A stretch of DNA of 64,000 bases from Pseudanabaena biceps (GTDB lineage Bacteria > Cyanobacteriota > Cyanobacteriia > Pseudanabaenales > Pseudanabaenaceae). The notes under the pieces were generated by a model. The model worked only from the letters and a program-made list of their open reading frames with translations. It did no database searches and was not told the origin of the DNA. The stretch spans positions 3,565,001-3,629,000 of the forward strand of contig JAATWA010000001.1 in the NCBI GenBank assembly GCA_013361095.1, given 5' to 3'. A program made the translations under genes and the position numbers. How positions within the stretch are numbered: the first letter of the stretch is position 1; the number at the start of each line of letters is the position of its first letter. Shown in pieces: positions 36,119 to 44,602 of this stretch.

Positions 36119-37645
36119 ATGTTGCCAGACTATGCTGACCATTCTGTTTTTGACGCTGAGATGATTAAAGACCATTTGGATGTCAGTATCCAAAATCTAG
36201 ATCAGCTAGATCTAGATTTTAACTATGTAGATAAACCGCAGGAAGCCTGTGGAGTTTTTGGGGTGATTGCAGCAGAAGGGGATGTCGCAAAACTTGTATA
36301 TTTTGGACTCTATGCTTTACAGCATCGTGGGCAAGAGTCCGCAGGGATCACTGTGTATGATGCTCAAGGTATAACGCATACCCACAAAGCGATGGGCTTA
36401 GTTGCTCAAGTTTTTAATGAAACTATCCTCTCCGAAATGAAGGGTGCTTTAGCGATCGGGCATAATCGCTACTCAACTACAGGTTCAAGCAAGGTTTGTA
36501 ATGCTCAACCGATTGTTGTGAGTACGAGATTAGGAGATTTTTCGCTAGCGCATAATGGCAACTTAGTTAATGCTACTGAGTTACGCGGCGAACTCTCGGC
36601 GCAGGGTCATGCACTAGAGTCAACTACAGACTCAGAAGGTATTGCCTTTGCAGTGGGAGAGGCTGTTGAAGAAGGTAAGGATTGGCAAGAGGCGATCATT
36701 ACCGCGCTGCACCGATGTGAAGGTGCATTTAGTCTAGTAATGGCAATTCCTAATGCGATCGTGGGCGCGCGCGATCCCCACGGTGTTCGACCTCTGGTAA
36801 TTGGGAAAACTCCAGATGGGGCTTATGTGCTGTCTTCGGAAACCTGTGGTCTCGATATTATTAGTGCAGAGTACATCCGTGAAGTTGCTCCCGGGGAATT
36901 GGTAATTCTCAGCATTGAGAACGGGATTCAGTCCGTATCATGGCAGACTCCTAAGCCCAAGCTGTGTGTATTTGAGATGATTTATTTTGCGCGTCCTGAT
37001 AGTGTCATGCATGATGAAAGCCTCTATACCTATAGACTTCGCATTGGGCGCGAGCTAGCTAAAGAAAGCTTTGTAGACGCTGATATCGTGATCGGTGTAC
37101 CTGATTCGGGTATCCCTGCGGCGATCGGGTTTTCTCGTGAGTCAGGAATTCCCTATGGAGAAGCACTGATCAAAAATCGCTATGTAGGACGGACTTTTAT
37201 TCAACCAACTCAAGCCATGCGCGAGTCTGGTATTCGGATGAAACTGAATACACTCAAGGATGTTTTGCAAGGAAAGCGGGTAATTGTGATCGATGATTCG
37301 ATCGTAAGGGGAACGACGAGTCGTAAAATAGTAAGGGCATTGCGTGAGGCTGGAGCCATAGAAGTACATATGCGTATTTCTTCACCGCCTGTGACTCACC
37401 CTTGTTTTTATGGTATCGATACTGACTCGCAAGATCACTTAATAGCTGCTCAAAAATCTGTAGAGGCGATCGCTGAACAGATTGAGGTCGATACGTTAGC
37501 GTATTTGACTCACGACGCAATGTTGAGAGCGACTAATATGGATACCACGCATTTTTGTACAGCTTGTTTTACAGGAACATATCCAATCGAAGTTCCTGAC
37601 AAACTCAAGCGCACCAAACTTATGCTAGAAAATACCGCACCATGA
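36119..37645 (+). CDS. purF: Amidophosphoribosyltransferase
   Basis: 508 residues. It makes phosphoribosylamine from PRPP and glutamine, the first step of purine synthesis. The catalytic cysteine in EACGVFGV (near residue 44) follows a propeptide of the kind that is cleaved off. The glutaminase domain shows QHRGQESAGI and GHNRYSTTGSS. The PRTase domain has VIVIDDSIVRGTTSRKIVRA. C-terminal cysteines (HFCTACFTG) fit the 4Fe-4S Bacillus-type enzyme. Stop overlaps the next start (ATGA). Confidence 0.97.
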   Translation: MLPDYADHSVFDAEMIKDHLDVSIQNLDQLDLDFNYVDKPQEACGVFGVIAAEGDVAKLVYFGLYALQHRGQESAGITVYDAQGITHTHKAMGLVAQVFNETILSEMKGALAIGHNRYSTTGSSKVCNAQPIVVSTRLGDFSLAHNGNLVNATELRGELSAQGHALESTTDSEGIAFAVGEAVEEGKDWQEAIITALHRCEGAFSLVMAIPNAIVGARDPHGVRPLVIGKTPDGAYVLSSETCGLDIISAEYIREVAPGELVILSIENGIQSVSWQTPKPKLCVFEMIYFARPDSVMHDESLYTYRLRIGRELAKESFVDADIVIGVPDSGIPAAIGFSRESGIPYGEALIKNRYVGRTFIQPTQAMRESGIRMKLNTLKDVLQGKRVIVIDDSIVRGTTSRKIVRALREAGAIEVHMRISSPPVTHPCFYGIDTDSQDHLIAAQKSVEAIAEQIEVDTLAYLTHDAMLRATNMDTTHFCTACFTGTYPIEVPDKLKRTKLMLENTAP

Positions 37646-38103
37646 CCAAGATCCTTTTTCATCTCGCATTTCCAGTCAAGGACATTCCCAGCACTAAGGC
37701 TTTTTATATTGATGGTTTAGGTTGTTTGGCTGGGCGAGAGTCAAGCGATTCAATAATTATGAGTTTGTATGGTCATCAGTTAGTAGCACATGTTGTTAAA
37801 GAAGATTTTGATGCTCAACTCGGCGTCTATCCCCGACACTTTGGGCTAGTCTTCTATTCAGAAAGTAACTGGATGGCTTTATTAGAAAAAGTTCATGATA
37901 AGCGGCTCAAGTTTTATCAAAAGCCGAAGATCCGCTTTGTAGATACACCTTTGGAGCATCGCACGTTCTTTTTAGCTGACCATTCGGGCAATATTTTAGA
38001 ATTCAAACACTATAAGTTTGAGACGGCTATTTTTGGTGAGACTGACTTTCATGAAGTTGGTGATGCTGATGTGATGCAGCAACTTCCTGTAGTTACATAC
38101 TAG
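37642..38103 (+). CDS. VOC-superfamily (glyoxalase-like) protein
   Basis: 153 residues with two beta-alpha-beta-beta-beta units: FHLAFPVKDIPSTKAFYIDG at the start and HRTFFLADHSGNILEFKHYK at the end, giving metal ligands His and Glu. Start overlaps the purF stop, so it is co-translated. It resembles cyanobacterial VOC proteins of unknown substrate. Terminator follows at 38111. Confidence 0.85.
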   Translation: MTKILFHLAFPVKDIPSTKAFYIDGLGCLAGRESSDSIIMSLYGHQLVAHVVKEDFDAQLGVYPRHFGLVFYSESNWMALLEKVHDKRLKFYQKPKIRFVDTPLEHRTFFLADHSGNILEFKHYKFETAIFGETDFHEVGDADVMQQLPVVTY

Positions 38104-38390
38104 GGATTATAAAAAAGAGTGGTGATGCTTGGCATCGCCACTCTTTTTTTGTAATTATGGCTTACCCAAGCATTGTGAGGCGGTGCTTCGTGCCGCCTCA
38201 CAATGTTAAAGAAAAAAGAGATGGCGCTAGCGCCATCTCTTTTTTCTAGTGGGTTAATTCCTGCTTTTAATTTCTTCCGAAGCATTTGCAGTTGCTTTTT
38301 CTTTTGTCTTTGACGGGCTGAGCCGCCTTTACCCTTATCGTTTCTCCCTTCATGGCGCGGAGATTCCCAACTTTTTAGTCTTTGACTCAT
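38100..38390 (-). CDS. Possible small basic protein
   Basis: Frame of 96 residues. The first about 55 (MSQRLKSWESPRHEGRNDKG, ARQRQKKKQLQMLRKKLKAG) are strongly basic and look like a real small protein. The rest reads through three hairpins (38111-38247) and has no coding character. Either the true protein is short and frameshifted, or this frame is chance. No family recognised. Confidence 0.35.
   Translation of the reverse strand: MSQRLKSWESPRHEGRNDKGKGGSARQRQKKKQLQMLRKKLKAGINPLEKRDGASAISFFFNIVRRHEAPPHNAWVSHNYKKRVAMPSITTLFYNP
38111..38149. terminator. Terminator of the purF operon
   Basis: AAAAAAGAGTGGTGATGC / GCATCGCCACTCTTTTTT, one G-U pair, T run on both sides. Confidence 0.9.
38171..38205. 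repeat. Perfect intergenic hairpin (13-bp arms)
   Basis: CATTGTGAGGCGG and complement with core GGTGCTTCGTGCC; middle of three adjacent hairpins after the purF operon. Confidence 0.8.
38210..38247. terminator. Perfect 38-base palindrome
   Basis: AGAAAAAAGAGATGGCGCT and its complement with no spacer; T run on both strands. Confidence 0.85.
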
Positions 38391-38515
38391 ATTGATTTAC
38401 CAATATCTAGCTTGCTAAATAACAATATTCTGATTATCGAAAATATAGCTATCCACCTTAAGCATGAAAGTAACAATGTAATGATGCCCTGTGACTTGTG
38501 CCGCGCATTGTTAAT

Positions 38516-38866
38516 CTAGACTAATTTTTGTTTGAGTTCTTCAGGATTTCGGAAACCAATGGCGATCGCTTTGCCGTCTTTGACAAATAGGGGGCGTTTT
38601 AATAGCATCGAATCTTTGGCATAGGCTTCAATCCATTGGATATGTGACCATGTTTCTTTTTCAGTACCAAGCGCTCGATAGGATTGTCCAGAGGTATTCC
38701 GCATTGATCTCTCACCAAGTGCATTTACCCATTCAGCGATCATTGTTCTCTGGGGAGGATAGTCTTTGGTATTAATAAATTCATGGGGGATTTGTTGGCT
38801 TTCTAACCAAGCGATCGCTTTTTTACAAGTTCCACAGTTAGGAATGCCATAAACCTGAATAGTCAT
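38516..38866 (-). CDS. Spx/ArsC-family thioredoxin-fold protein
   Basis: 116 residues, the family length. N-terminal YGIPNCGTCKKAIAWL has the CxxC redox pair (CGTC), followed by FINTKDYPPQR and a C-terminal LLKRPLFVKDGKAIAIGFRN. Arsenate reductase, Spx and MgsR-type regulators share this fold; the CxxC and the absence of an ars context favour an Spx/MgsR- or YffB-like role over arsenate reduction. Confidence 0.85.
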   Translation of the reverse strand: MTIQVYGIPNCGTCKKAIAWLESQQIPHEFINTKDYPPQRTMIAEWVNALGERSMRNTSGQSYRALGTEKETWSHIQWIEAYAKDSMLLKRPLFVKDGKAIAIGFRNPEELKQKLV

Positions 38867-38978
38867 AATAATTACTCTAATAAACTTACAGGTATTGTTT
38901 AGGATAGTCTGTACTTTGCGCTAACCGTCTATTTTCCTGCATATTTTTCCTGCACATTGATAATATATTACAAACCAA

Positions 38979-39031
38979 AAACCAAAAAGACGAGTGGCGG
39001 TGCTTCGCACCGCCACTCGTCTTTTTGGTTT
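38979..39031. repeat. Perfect intergenic hairpin (25-bp arms, TTC loop)
   Basis: AAACCAAAAAGACGAGTGGC plus GGTGC with TTC loop. Arm length, loop and GC core are the same as at 23263-23315 although most of the arm sequence differs. Confidence 0.85.
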
Positions 39032-39066
39032 CATAAAGTTGCGCCCCGCAGGGGCGCAACTTTATG
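39032..39066. repeat. Perfect intergenic hairpin (16-bp arms, GCA loop)
   Basis: CATAAAGTTGCGCCCC-GCA-complement, directly after the previous hairpin and 6 bases from the end of the next gene. Likely terminator of the minus-strand gene. Confidence 0.8.
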
Positions 39067-39071
39067 ACTAT

Positions 39072-39401
39072 TTACTCGCTATCCCACTTAGTTTGGTCAT
39101 ATCCTAGCTGAGTTGCAGCCGTTTGCTCTGCTTCAGTGAGATCTTCCCAGATTTTTTCTGCTGATACAGGGATGTCGTCATCACCTTCCCAACTAGCCTG
39201 TGTCCAGCCCAAAACACTCCAAAGTTTTTGGTCTTCACTGGATAAGTCATCCCACTCAGGAAAATCCAACTCTCCCTCCCACTTGTCTTCGTCCCAACCT
39301 AGCTGGCTCCAGAGTTCTTGCTCCGCCGAGCTTAGATCTGTCCAACTTAGTTCACTCCAAAATTCATTTGGATCGCCAATTACTTTACGGATTGTTGTCA
39401 T
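39072..39401 (-). CDS. Acidic protein of three tandem Trp-rich repeats
   Basis: 109 residues from ATG 39401 (a GTG five codons upstream is the alternative). Three about 35-residue repeats follow one pattern: WTDLSSAEQELWSQLGW, WDDLSSEDQKLWSVLGW and WEDLTEAEQTAATQLGY, each followed by a W-E/D at the end of the unit. Very acidic and rich in Trp. The pattern W-x-x-L-x-x-x-E/D-Q...LG-W/Y...W is known in scattered algal and bacterial proteins, without a function I can name. Confidence 0.7.
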   Translation of the reverse strand: MTTIRKVIGDPNEFWSELSWTDLSSAEQELWSQLGWDEDKWEGELDFPEWDDLSSEDQKLWSVLGWTQASWEGDDDIPVSAEKIWEDLTEAEQTAATQLGYDQTKWDSE

Positions 39402-39501
39402 AAAAATTTTGCTCACGAATTAGATTCACTTATATTTCATCATAGATTTTGTACTTATCCCTAAGCAACAGTTAAAATTTAACCTATGGATTTAAAAGCC
39501 A

Positions 39502-39544
39502 AAATAAACAAGGGGCAGAGCTTTGCGCCTCCCCTTGTTTATTT
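39502..39544. terminator. Hairpin terminator after FTR1 gene
   Basis: AAATAAACAAGGGG and complement around a GC-rich loop, 3 bases past the FTR1 stop on the minus strand. Confidence 0.8.
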
Positions 39545-39547
39545 CGT

Positions 39548-40468
39548 TTATTTTGATGTTAAGCGCTTTCCTAAGCTGCGGTAATAAATCGTGCCAACGA
39601 TCGCAAAAAATATGACATAGGCGATCGCTTGTACTAAATACAGTTTATCGGTATAGCCAAATAGGGAACTAAGAATTACGCCTGGGAATTTTTCGGCAGG
39701 TAATACTTTGCTTGTGTTCCAAACCATATTGCCAAGGATGCAGGAATGTTCACGGGCAAAATGCTCATAGTAAAAACAAATAGCTTCGGACTTGCGATCG
39801 CTTTGAGCCAAAATCCGTAAAGCCGTATCAAAATGTCCGAGAGCAGAAATTACTAGCCCAGAGACAATCGATAGGAGCATAAAGCCCATAATTTTGAAGA
39901 AGGCGCGGATATTAATTTGGATACCAAATTTGAATAATGCGATCGCGATTAGAGTAGCTGCGCCAATCCCACTAAAAGCCCCGAGGGCAGGCATAAATCC
40001 TTCTTGGAATTTGGCAGAGATAAATAAGACGACCTCAAAACCTTCGCGCAAAATGGCAAACAGGATTAATCCAAAAATTCCTAAGCCTGCTTTTTTCCCT
40101 TTACCTAAAACATTATTTAACGATCCTTCGATTTCTCCCTTCATAGCGCGACTCTGTTTGGTCATCCAGATCAACATCCATGTCAACATGGCGATCGCTG
40201 CAATACTGAATAGACCTTCGAGTAATGGCTCAAACACTGCCGATAGTTCGGGGTTGCTCGTACCAACGCTTTGCATGAACCAGTTAAATAAGATACCAAC
40301 GATCGCACTAATTACTAGTCCAGTACCAATACCCGCAAATACCCATTTATTTAGATGCGATCGCTTAGCACGTTTGAGATATGCCATAACGATACCAATT
40401 ACCAGTGCGGCTTCGACACCTTCGCGCAAGGTAATCACAAAAGTTGGAAGAGTTAAGCTGAAGTCCAT
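39548..40468 (-). CDS. FTR1-family high-affinity iron permease
   Basis: 306 residues with about seven transmembrane helices. The two iron-binding motifs are present: TLREGVEAALVIGI near residue 14 and AILREGFEVVLFIS near residue 140 (REGxE in helices 1 and 4). The Cys-rich loop CFYYEHFAREHSC is an addition. It is last in a three-gene unit with a lipoprotein and a multicopper oxidase, which suggests ferroxidase-coupled Fe(III) import. Confidence 0.92.
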   Translation of the reverse strand: MDFSLTLPTFVITLREGVEAALVIGIVMAYLKRAKRSHLNKWVFAGIGTGLVISAIVGILFNWFMQSVGTSNPELSAVFEPLLEGLFSIAAIAMLTWMLIWMTKQSRAMKGEIEGSLNNVLGKGKKAGLGIFGLILFAILREGFEVVLFISAKFQEGFMPALGAFSGIGAATLIAIALFKFGIQINIRAFFKIMGFMLLSIVSGLVISALGHFDTALRILAQSDRKSEAICFYYEHFAREHSCILGNMVWNTSKVLPAEKFPGVILSSLFGYTDKLYLVQAIAYVIFFAIVGTIYYRSLGKRLTSK

Positions 40469-40530
40469 AGAAGTTTTTAGATAAAAAGTTTTCTTATTCC
40501 CTGTGGGAGAGAGGCTAGGGGTGAGGGGAT

Positions 40531-41616
40531 TTATGATTTTGCGTAAACCTTGGCAGCAGCTTGTTCATTGCCCTTAATCAGTTCTGACATATCAGCAACG
40601 GAAAGCACAGGCTTCTCTGGGGCGATCGCAGTGGGATATGCCGATTTGAGCTTTTCTAAACTGGCAGTAAATTGTTTGTGAGATTCAGGATGTTCCTTTT
40701 CCATGGCTGCCGCAATGTTTTTATACAACTGCTCTACATAAATTGTGAAACCGCGGGAGTCTTGATATTCGATGATTTCTTTGATTTTGTCATTGGCGAT
40801 CGCGGCTCGGTATTCTGTACCCGCCGTATCAAGAATCGTATTAATCACTTGCAGTGCAAACTTCGGTGATTGACGTTGGGGCTCAGGAACTGCGGCGATC
40901 GCTGCATCAATAGCTGCGCTCGCTTCAGCATATTTCGCCGCAATACTTGGATCGGTGGGCTTGGACTTAACCAACTGCTGTAAGTCCATTAACACTTGCT
41001 TAAATTCTTTAACATTACGCTCCTTCAGTTGACCTTCCACATCCGCATAAATTTCTTCCACAGGATGCTCGATGTGGGGAATCGCTTGGTCAGGTTTTTG
41101 AAGATCCAGCAATTCCTTTGCCACAATCATGTGACCTTTCATCAAACCTAACTTAGTTAAATAATCAACATCCTTGGCTTCACCTGTTAGCTCAACCGTT
41201 TCTGTGCCGACCATATCCTTGATTTGGTCAAACTGTGCCGCAGTTACTACTTTCTTAGTAACTAAATCTTCAGACTTAGTATAAGGACGCGCCGCCTGAA
41301 TCTTGTTAGACAACCCCGCAATTCCTAGCTTCGCCTCGATCTTATCTAGCTCCGATAGGATTGCTTCATTGATATTGATTTTATTTTTACTATGACCACT
41401 CATTCCCTTTTTGTGAGACTCATTTTTAGACTCTACTTTGGACTCACTTGTCGCATTGCTGACAGATGGATTTGGGTTGGTTGCCGTTGGGGTGTTAGTA
41501 CAAGCAGAAATTGCGATCACGCTAACTAAAGAGAGTGTGAATAGCGTCAAAAATGCTTTGGTCTTCAATGAAAACTGCACTAAAGATTTAAATAACTTGG
41601 TAATGATTGCGAACAT
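40531..41616 (-). CDS. Lipoprotein with helix-hairpin-helix region and helical C-terminus
   Basis: 361 residues. The signal peptide ends in lipobox AISAC (Cys near 39). A Ser/Asn-rich linker with a His-containing stretch (HKKGMSGHSKNK) follows, then a ComEA-like helix-hairpin-helix region (ININEAILSELDKIEAKLGI, AGLSNKIQAARPYTKSEDLV). The rest is helical with His/Glu clusters (MKGHMIVAKELLDL, IPHIEHPVEEIYADVE). Its place between MCO and FTR1 suggests a periplasmic iron chaperone comparable to EfeO. 62 bases separate it from the FTR1 gene. Confidence 0.75.
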   Translation of the reverse strand: MFAIITKLFKSLVQFSLKTKAFLTLFTLSLVSVIAISACTNTPTATNPNPSVSNATSESKVESKNESHKKGMSGHSKNKININEAILSELDKIEAKLGIAGLSNKIQAARPYTKSEDLVTKKVVTAAQFDQIKDMVGTETVELTGEAKDVDYLTKLGLMKGHMIVAKELLDLQKPDQAIPHIEHPVEEIYADVEGQLKERNVKEFKQVLMDLQQLVKSKPTDPSIAAKYAEASAAIDAAIAAVPEPQRQSPKFALQVINTILDTAGTEYRAAIANDKIKEIIEYQDSRGFTIYVEQLYKNIAAAMEKEHPESHKQFTASLEKLKSAYPTAIAPEKPVLSVADMSELIKGNEQAAAKVYAKS

Positions 41617-41737
41617 GAAGATAAATTAAAGATGAATAAATAGATAATTGTTAGGTAATGCGATTAATTTGCAATAACTGATTTAAACCTATTAGAACAT
41701 AAACTTGCAAGTAATTATCAATAAATAAGAAAACAAT

Positions 41738-41772
41738 TTTTTTGTGGTGCGGCAGAGCCGCACCACAAAAAA
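41738..41772. repeat. Perfect hairpin between MCO and lipoprotein genes
   Basis: TTTTTTGTGGTGCGGC-AGA-complement with T runs at both ends. It lies 10 bases after the MCO stop and may reduce read-through into the next two genes. Confidence 0.85.
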
Positions 41773-41782
41773 TGCAGAACCC

Positions 41783-42796
41783 TTAACCCGCAACTACATC
41801 AAATAAGCCCATACAGCCAGCCTCCGCGATCACATCTTGATGCGGGTGAAACATATACTTACCCGTAAACCGATAGGTCAACTCAAGAATGTGCCTCTCC
41901 GCAGTCCCCATCGTAATTACATCAGTCTCTTCGCTAGGAGTCATGCTGCGTCCTGTGCGATAGACCTGAAACATATTGGCATGGACATGAAATGTCGCCA
42001 CAGGGTCAAACTCGATCATATTAAGGACATATAAACGCAATAACTGATTTTGCTGCACTGCGATCGGTTGTTGCATATAGAAATGAGGCAACCCATTAAA
42101 GGCATACATCTCATTACGCCCATCGCCATCAGTATCATATCCCGCCATGATTAACACCATCTCATCCGCAGGAGGGCGTGGCGTGGGTGGATCAATAATG
42201 AACATTCCATACAAGCCCTTACCAATATGCCGCGCCACAGGTGCAACATGACAATGATATAAATGCACACCGTAAGGCATAGCATCAAATTCATAAATAG
42301 TCGCAGCTCCATTGCGAATCGGATTAACTCCATCCATCGCCGAGGGATGTTCACCATGAAAATGCAACGAGTGTGAATGTCCTCCCTGATTAGCAAAAGC
42401 AATCCTAATGCGATCGCCTTCTGTTGCTCTTAATGTCGGACCTGGTACGCGATCATTGACATTCCAAGTAATGAAATCTGTGGAAGCATTTAACTTAACT
42501 GTTTTACTTCTCGCCGTTAGTTCAAACTCGCGCACCGTCCGTCCATTTTCTTGAGTAACCTTGCCATAATCAAATTCTCGTAAAGCCGCGATTGGATCGA
42601 GTCCACTGGTTTTAATACGTTCCTGTGAGGCAGCACTCAGATTCATCGGCGGAATCACAATCTTTTTGGGAGTGTTGCTTGGAGATTTATTTGAAGCTAT
42701 GGGACTACAAGCGATCGCGCCCCCTAGCAATCCCATTCCACCAAGTCCCCACTCTAATATTTTCCTACGTTGCCGATCCATTAACTCTACTTGCAA
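41783..42796 (-). CDS. Two-domain multicopper oxidase, Tat lipoprotein
   Basis: 337 residues. The twin-arginine start DRQRRKILEWGLGG and a lipobox-like GGAIAC predict Tat export and lipid anchoring. Copper motifs: HSLHFHGEH, YHCHVAPVARHIGKGLYGMF (type 1 Cys-His-Met set), FHVHANMFQVYRTG and FHPHQDVIAEAGCMG (type 2/3 His pairs). Two cupredoxin domains only, so a trimer is expected as in two-domain laccases and nitrite reductases. Next to FTR1 it is a likely ferroxidase. MDRQ five residues in may be the true start. Confidence 0.88.
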   Translation of the reverse strand: MQVELMDRQRRKILEWGLGGMGLLGGAIACSPIASNKSPSNTPKKIVIPPMNLSAASQERIKTSGLDPIAALREFDYGKVTQENGRTVREFELTARSKTVKLNASTDFITWNVNDRVPGPTLRATEGDRIRIAFANQGGHSHSLHFHGEHPSAMDGVNPIRNGAATIYEFDAMPYGVHLYHCHVAPVARHIGKGLYGMFIIDPPTPRPPADEMVLIMAGYDTDGDGRNEMYAFNGLPHFYMQQPIAVQQNQLLRLYVLNMIEFDPVATFHVHANMFQVYRTGRSMTPSEETDVITMGTAERHILELTYRFTGKYMFHPHQDVIAEAGCMGLFDVVAG

Positions 42797-42981
42797 ATAG
42801 TTCCTATTTATCTTAACGAATTTCCTTCAGGTTTGCACATTACAAATATAGCGAGTATTTCTCAAAAGTGTAATTGCTCAACAGGTGTTTCGGAGAGTTG
42901 TTTTAGCTGAAATTTCTGAAATACTTGGCATACAATAGCTGCTGTAGTGACCTAGAAAATCTCTAAGGTTGGACTAACAAT

Positions 42982-43731
42982 ATGAAATTTGTAGTTGGAT
43001 TTTTGCTGTTATGGCTGGTATTTGGCATCTTGGAATGGCTATTTCCCCTAAATACGAAGCAGAAACATTTTCGTAACGGTTGGCTTACAGATGTCGTGCA
43101 TTTCTTTAGCAACCATATTTTGATCAATGCAGGAACTTACTTGTTCTTTTGGTTCTTATATTTGGTGTTTCATGGATTTGTTTCGCGATCGCTGCAATTG
43201 GCAGTTAGAAGTCAGCCCGCATTTTTGCAATTTTCTGAAGCCTTCTTGATTGCTCAATTAGTCTTTTATTTTTTTCATCGTTTATCGCATCAATTGCCAT
43301 TTTTGTGGAGGTTTCACGCAATTCATCATAGTAGCGCTGAGTTAGATTGGCTAGCTTCCGCAAGAGTTCATCCCATGGAAATGATCATCGTGAACTTAGC
43401 GATCGCTTTCCCGCTATTTTGGTTAGGCTTCACGCGAGAGACTTTTGGCGCATATCTACTGTTTGGGGCGATTTTGCCAATCTTCAATCACTCTAATATC
43501 GGATTTCGATTTCCAGTTTTAAATAAAATTATCTCTACACCAGAGTTTCACCATTGGCATCATAGTAATGATGCTGAAGTCAGCGATAAGAATTTTTCTG
43601 GATTTCCCATAATCGATTTACTATTCGGTACTTATTATGTACCCGATCATGAAATGCCTAAAATCTATGGCATAGACGAATACATTCCCAATAGTTACTG
43701 GCAGCAGATGCTTTATCCATTTCGACGCTAG
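42982..43731 (+). CDS. Sterol desaturase / fatty-acid hydroxylase family protein
   Basis: 249 residues, integral membrane, di-iron. The histidine boxes are HRLSH, HAIHHS and HHWHH (HRLSHQLPFLWRFHAIHHSS, then EFHHWHHSND), in the order and spacing of the FA_hydroxylase family. It hydroxylates or desaturates a lipid or carotenoid-like substrate, not defined by context. A stem-loop terminator follows at 43777. Confidence 0.9.
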   Translation: MKFVVGFLLLWLVFGILEWLFPLNTKQKHFRNGWLTDVVHFFSNHILINAGTYLFFWFLYLVFHGFVSRSLQLAVRSQPAFLQFSEAFLIAQLVFYFFHRLSHQLPFLWRFHAIHHSSAELDWLASARVHPMEMIIVNLAIAFPLFWLGFTRETFGAYLLFGAILPIFNHSNIGFRFPVLNKIISTPEFHHWHHSNDAEVSDKNFSGFPIIDLLFGTYYVPDHEMPKIYGIDEYIPNSYWQQMLYPFRR

Positions 43732-43776
43732 GTTAGTTCTTGTTCACGACGTTCAAATTCTAAGCCATGTTTTATC

Positions 43777-43811
43777 GTCTAATATTGAGTTTTTAAGTCT
43801 CAATATTAGAC
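43777..43811 (+). terminator. Stem-loop terminator
   Basis: GTCTAATATTGAG and CTCAATATTAGAC pair around TTTTTAAGT, followed by TTTTATTT. Confidence 0.8.
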
Positions 43812-43935
43812 TTTTATTTAGTCTCACTATCGCACATTTAGACTAAAAATATAATTTCGAGATATGTGAATGGGGGTAACACTTTACTCCTCTTTTTTTC
43901 TTACTCCTTTCCCGCTAAAAGAATATGGGTTATAA

Positions 43936-43986
43936 AGTGAATGATTAGGGTTGCGCGGCTCCGCCGCGCAACCCTAATCATTCACT
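43936..43986. repeat. Perfect intergenic hairpin (23-bp arms)
   Basis: AGTGAATGATTAGGGTTGCG plus CGG with loop CTCCG and its complement. Confidence 0.85.
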
Positions 43987-43997
43987 GGGAAGGGAGT

Positions 43998-44038
43998 AAC
44001 AAAGAATTAGTAGTGCGCCGCACTACTAATTCTTTGTT
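43998..44038. repeat. Perfect intergenic hairpin (18-bp arms)
   Basis: AACAAAGAATTAGTAGTG and complement around CGCCG, 11 bases after the previous hairpin. Confidence 0.85.
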
Positions 44039-44234
44039 TTTAGGTTGGTAGGGTATAGGTTTCGCATAAATTTATAAGCCTACGAATTTCTGTGAAACCT
44101 ATATCTATAAGCTAAGCTTACGATAATGGCTCGTTATCTTCTCCGTTATGGCATTCTGGCTTCGTAAATCGCCAAATTTCGCGGTCTTACGACAAATATC
44201 GCCTAAACTGCCAAGATGAGAACATAAGTCTCTA

Positions 44235-44279
44235 AATAAGTCCTAAAATTAGACTACTGCTCTAATTTTAGGACTTATT
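44235..44279. promoter_or_regulatory. 19-bp inverted repeat abutting a start codon
   Basis: AATAAGTCCTAAAATTAGA and its exact complement around CTACTGC. The right arm ends 5 bases before the ATG of the next gene, where a ribosome site would be, so it could block translation or bind a repressor. Confidence 0.6.
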
Positions 44280-44284
44280 GTTTT

Positions 44285-44602
44285 ATGGGGACACGGAAGA
44301 TAGCTAATAAGGTAGGTGATGAGAAATTTGAGACGAAAAAAACTAGAAAGCTAAATAATCAGCAAATTGCACTAAAAAAACCGATTGCTAAAGCCATAGC
44401 GATCGGCAAACTAACCGAAGAAGAGATCGAATATATTTTGTTGCTGATGGCTAGTTTTAGGGCATACAGCGACAAAAATAATAATTGCCATTTACAGCCT
44501 GTACGAGTGCCACCAATTGGAATCGGGAGAGCGAATTTCTTTAAGCTTAGATATAAGCTTGAAAATTTTGTTTCACCAAAAGACTTAATCAATTCTATCT
44601 GA
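44285..44602 (+). CDS. Hypothetical basic protein
   Basis: 105 residues, Lys-rich (EKFETKKTRKLNNQQIALKK), with a helical middle (IAIGKLTEEEIEYILLLMAS) and VRVPPIGIGRANFFKLRYKL at the end. Soluble. It overlaps the next minus-strand gene by 18 bases tail to tail. First gene of the phage-like block; family not recognised. Confidence 0.55.
   Translation: MGTRKIANKVGDEKFETKKTRKLNNQQIALKKPIAKAIAIGKLTEEEIEYILLLMASFRAYSDKNNNCHLQPVRVPPIGIGRANFFKLRYKLENFVSPKDLINSI

Larger units (their letters stand above)
43812..44234. other. Gene-free boundary region before the phage-like block
   Basis: Holds two strong hairpins (43936-43986 and 43998-44038) and no coding frame. The 44060-44230 part is unremarkable, AT-rich sequence. 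The switch from chromosomal to phage-like genes occurs here, but no att repeat or integrase is visible. Confidence 0.5.
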
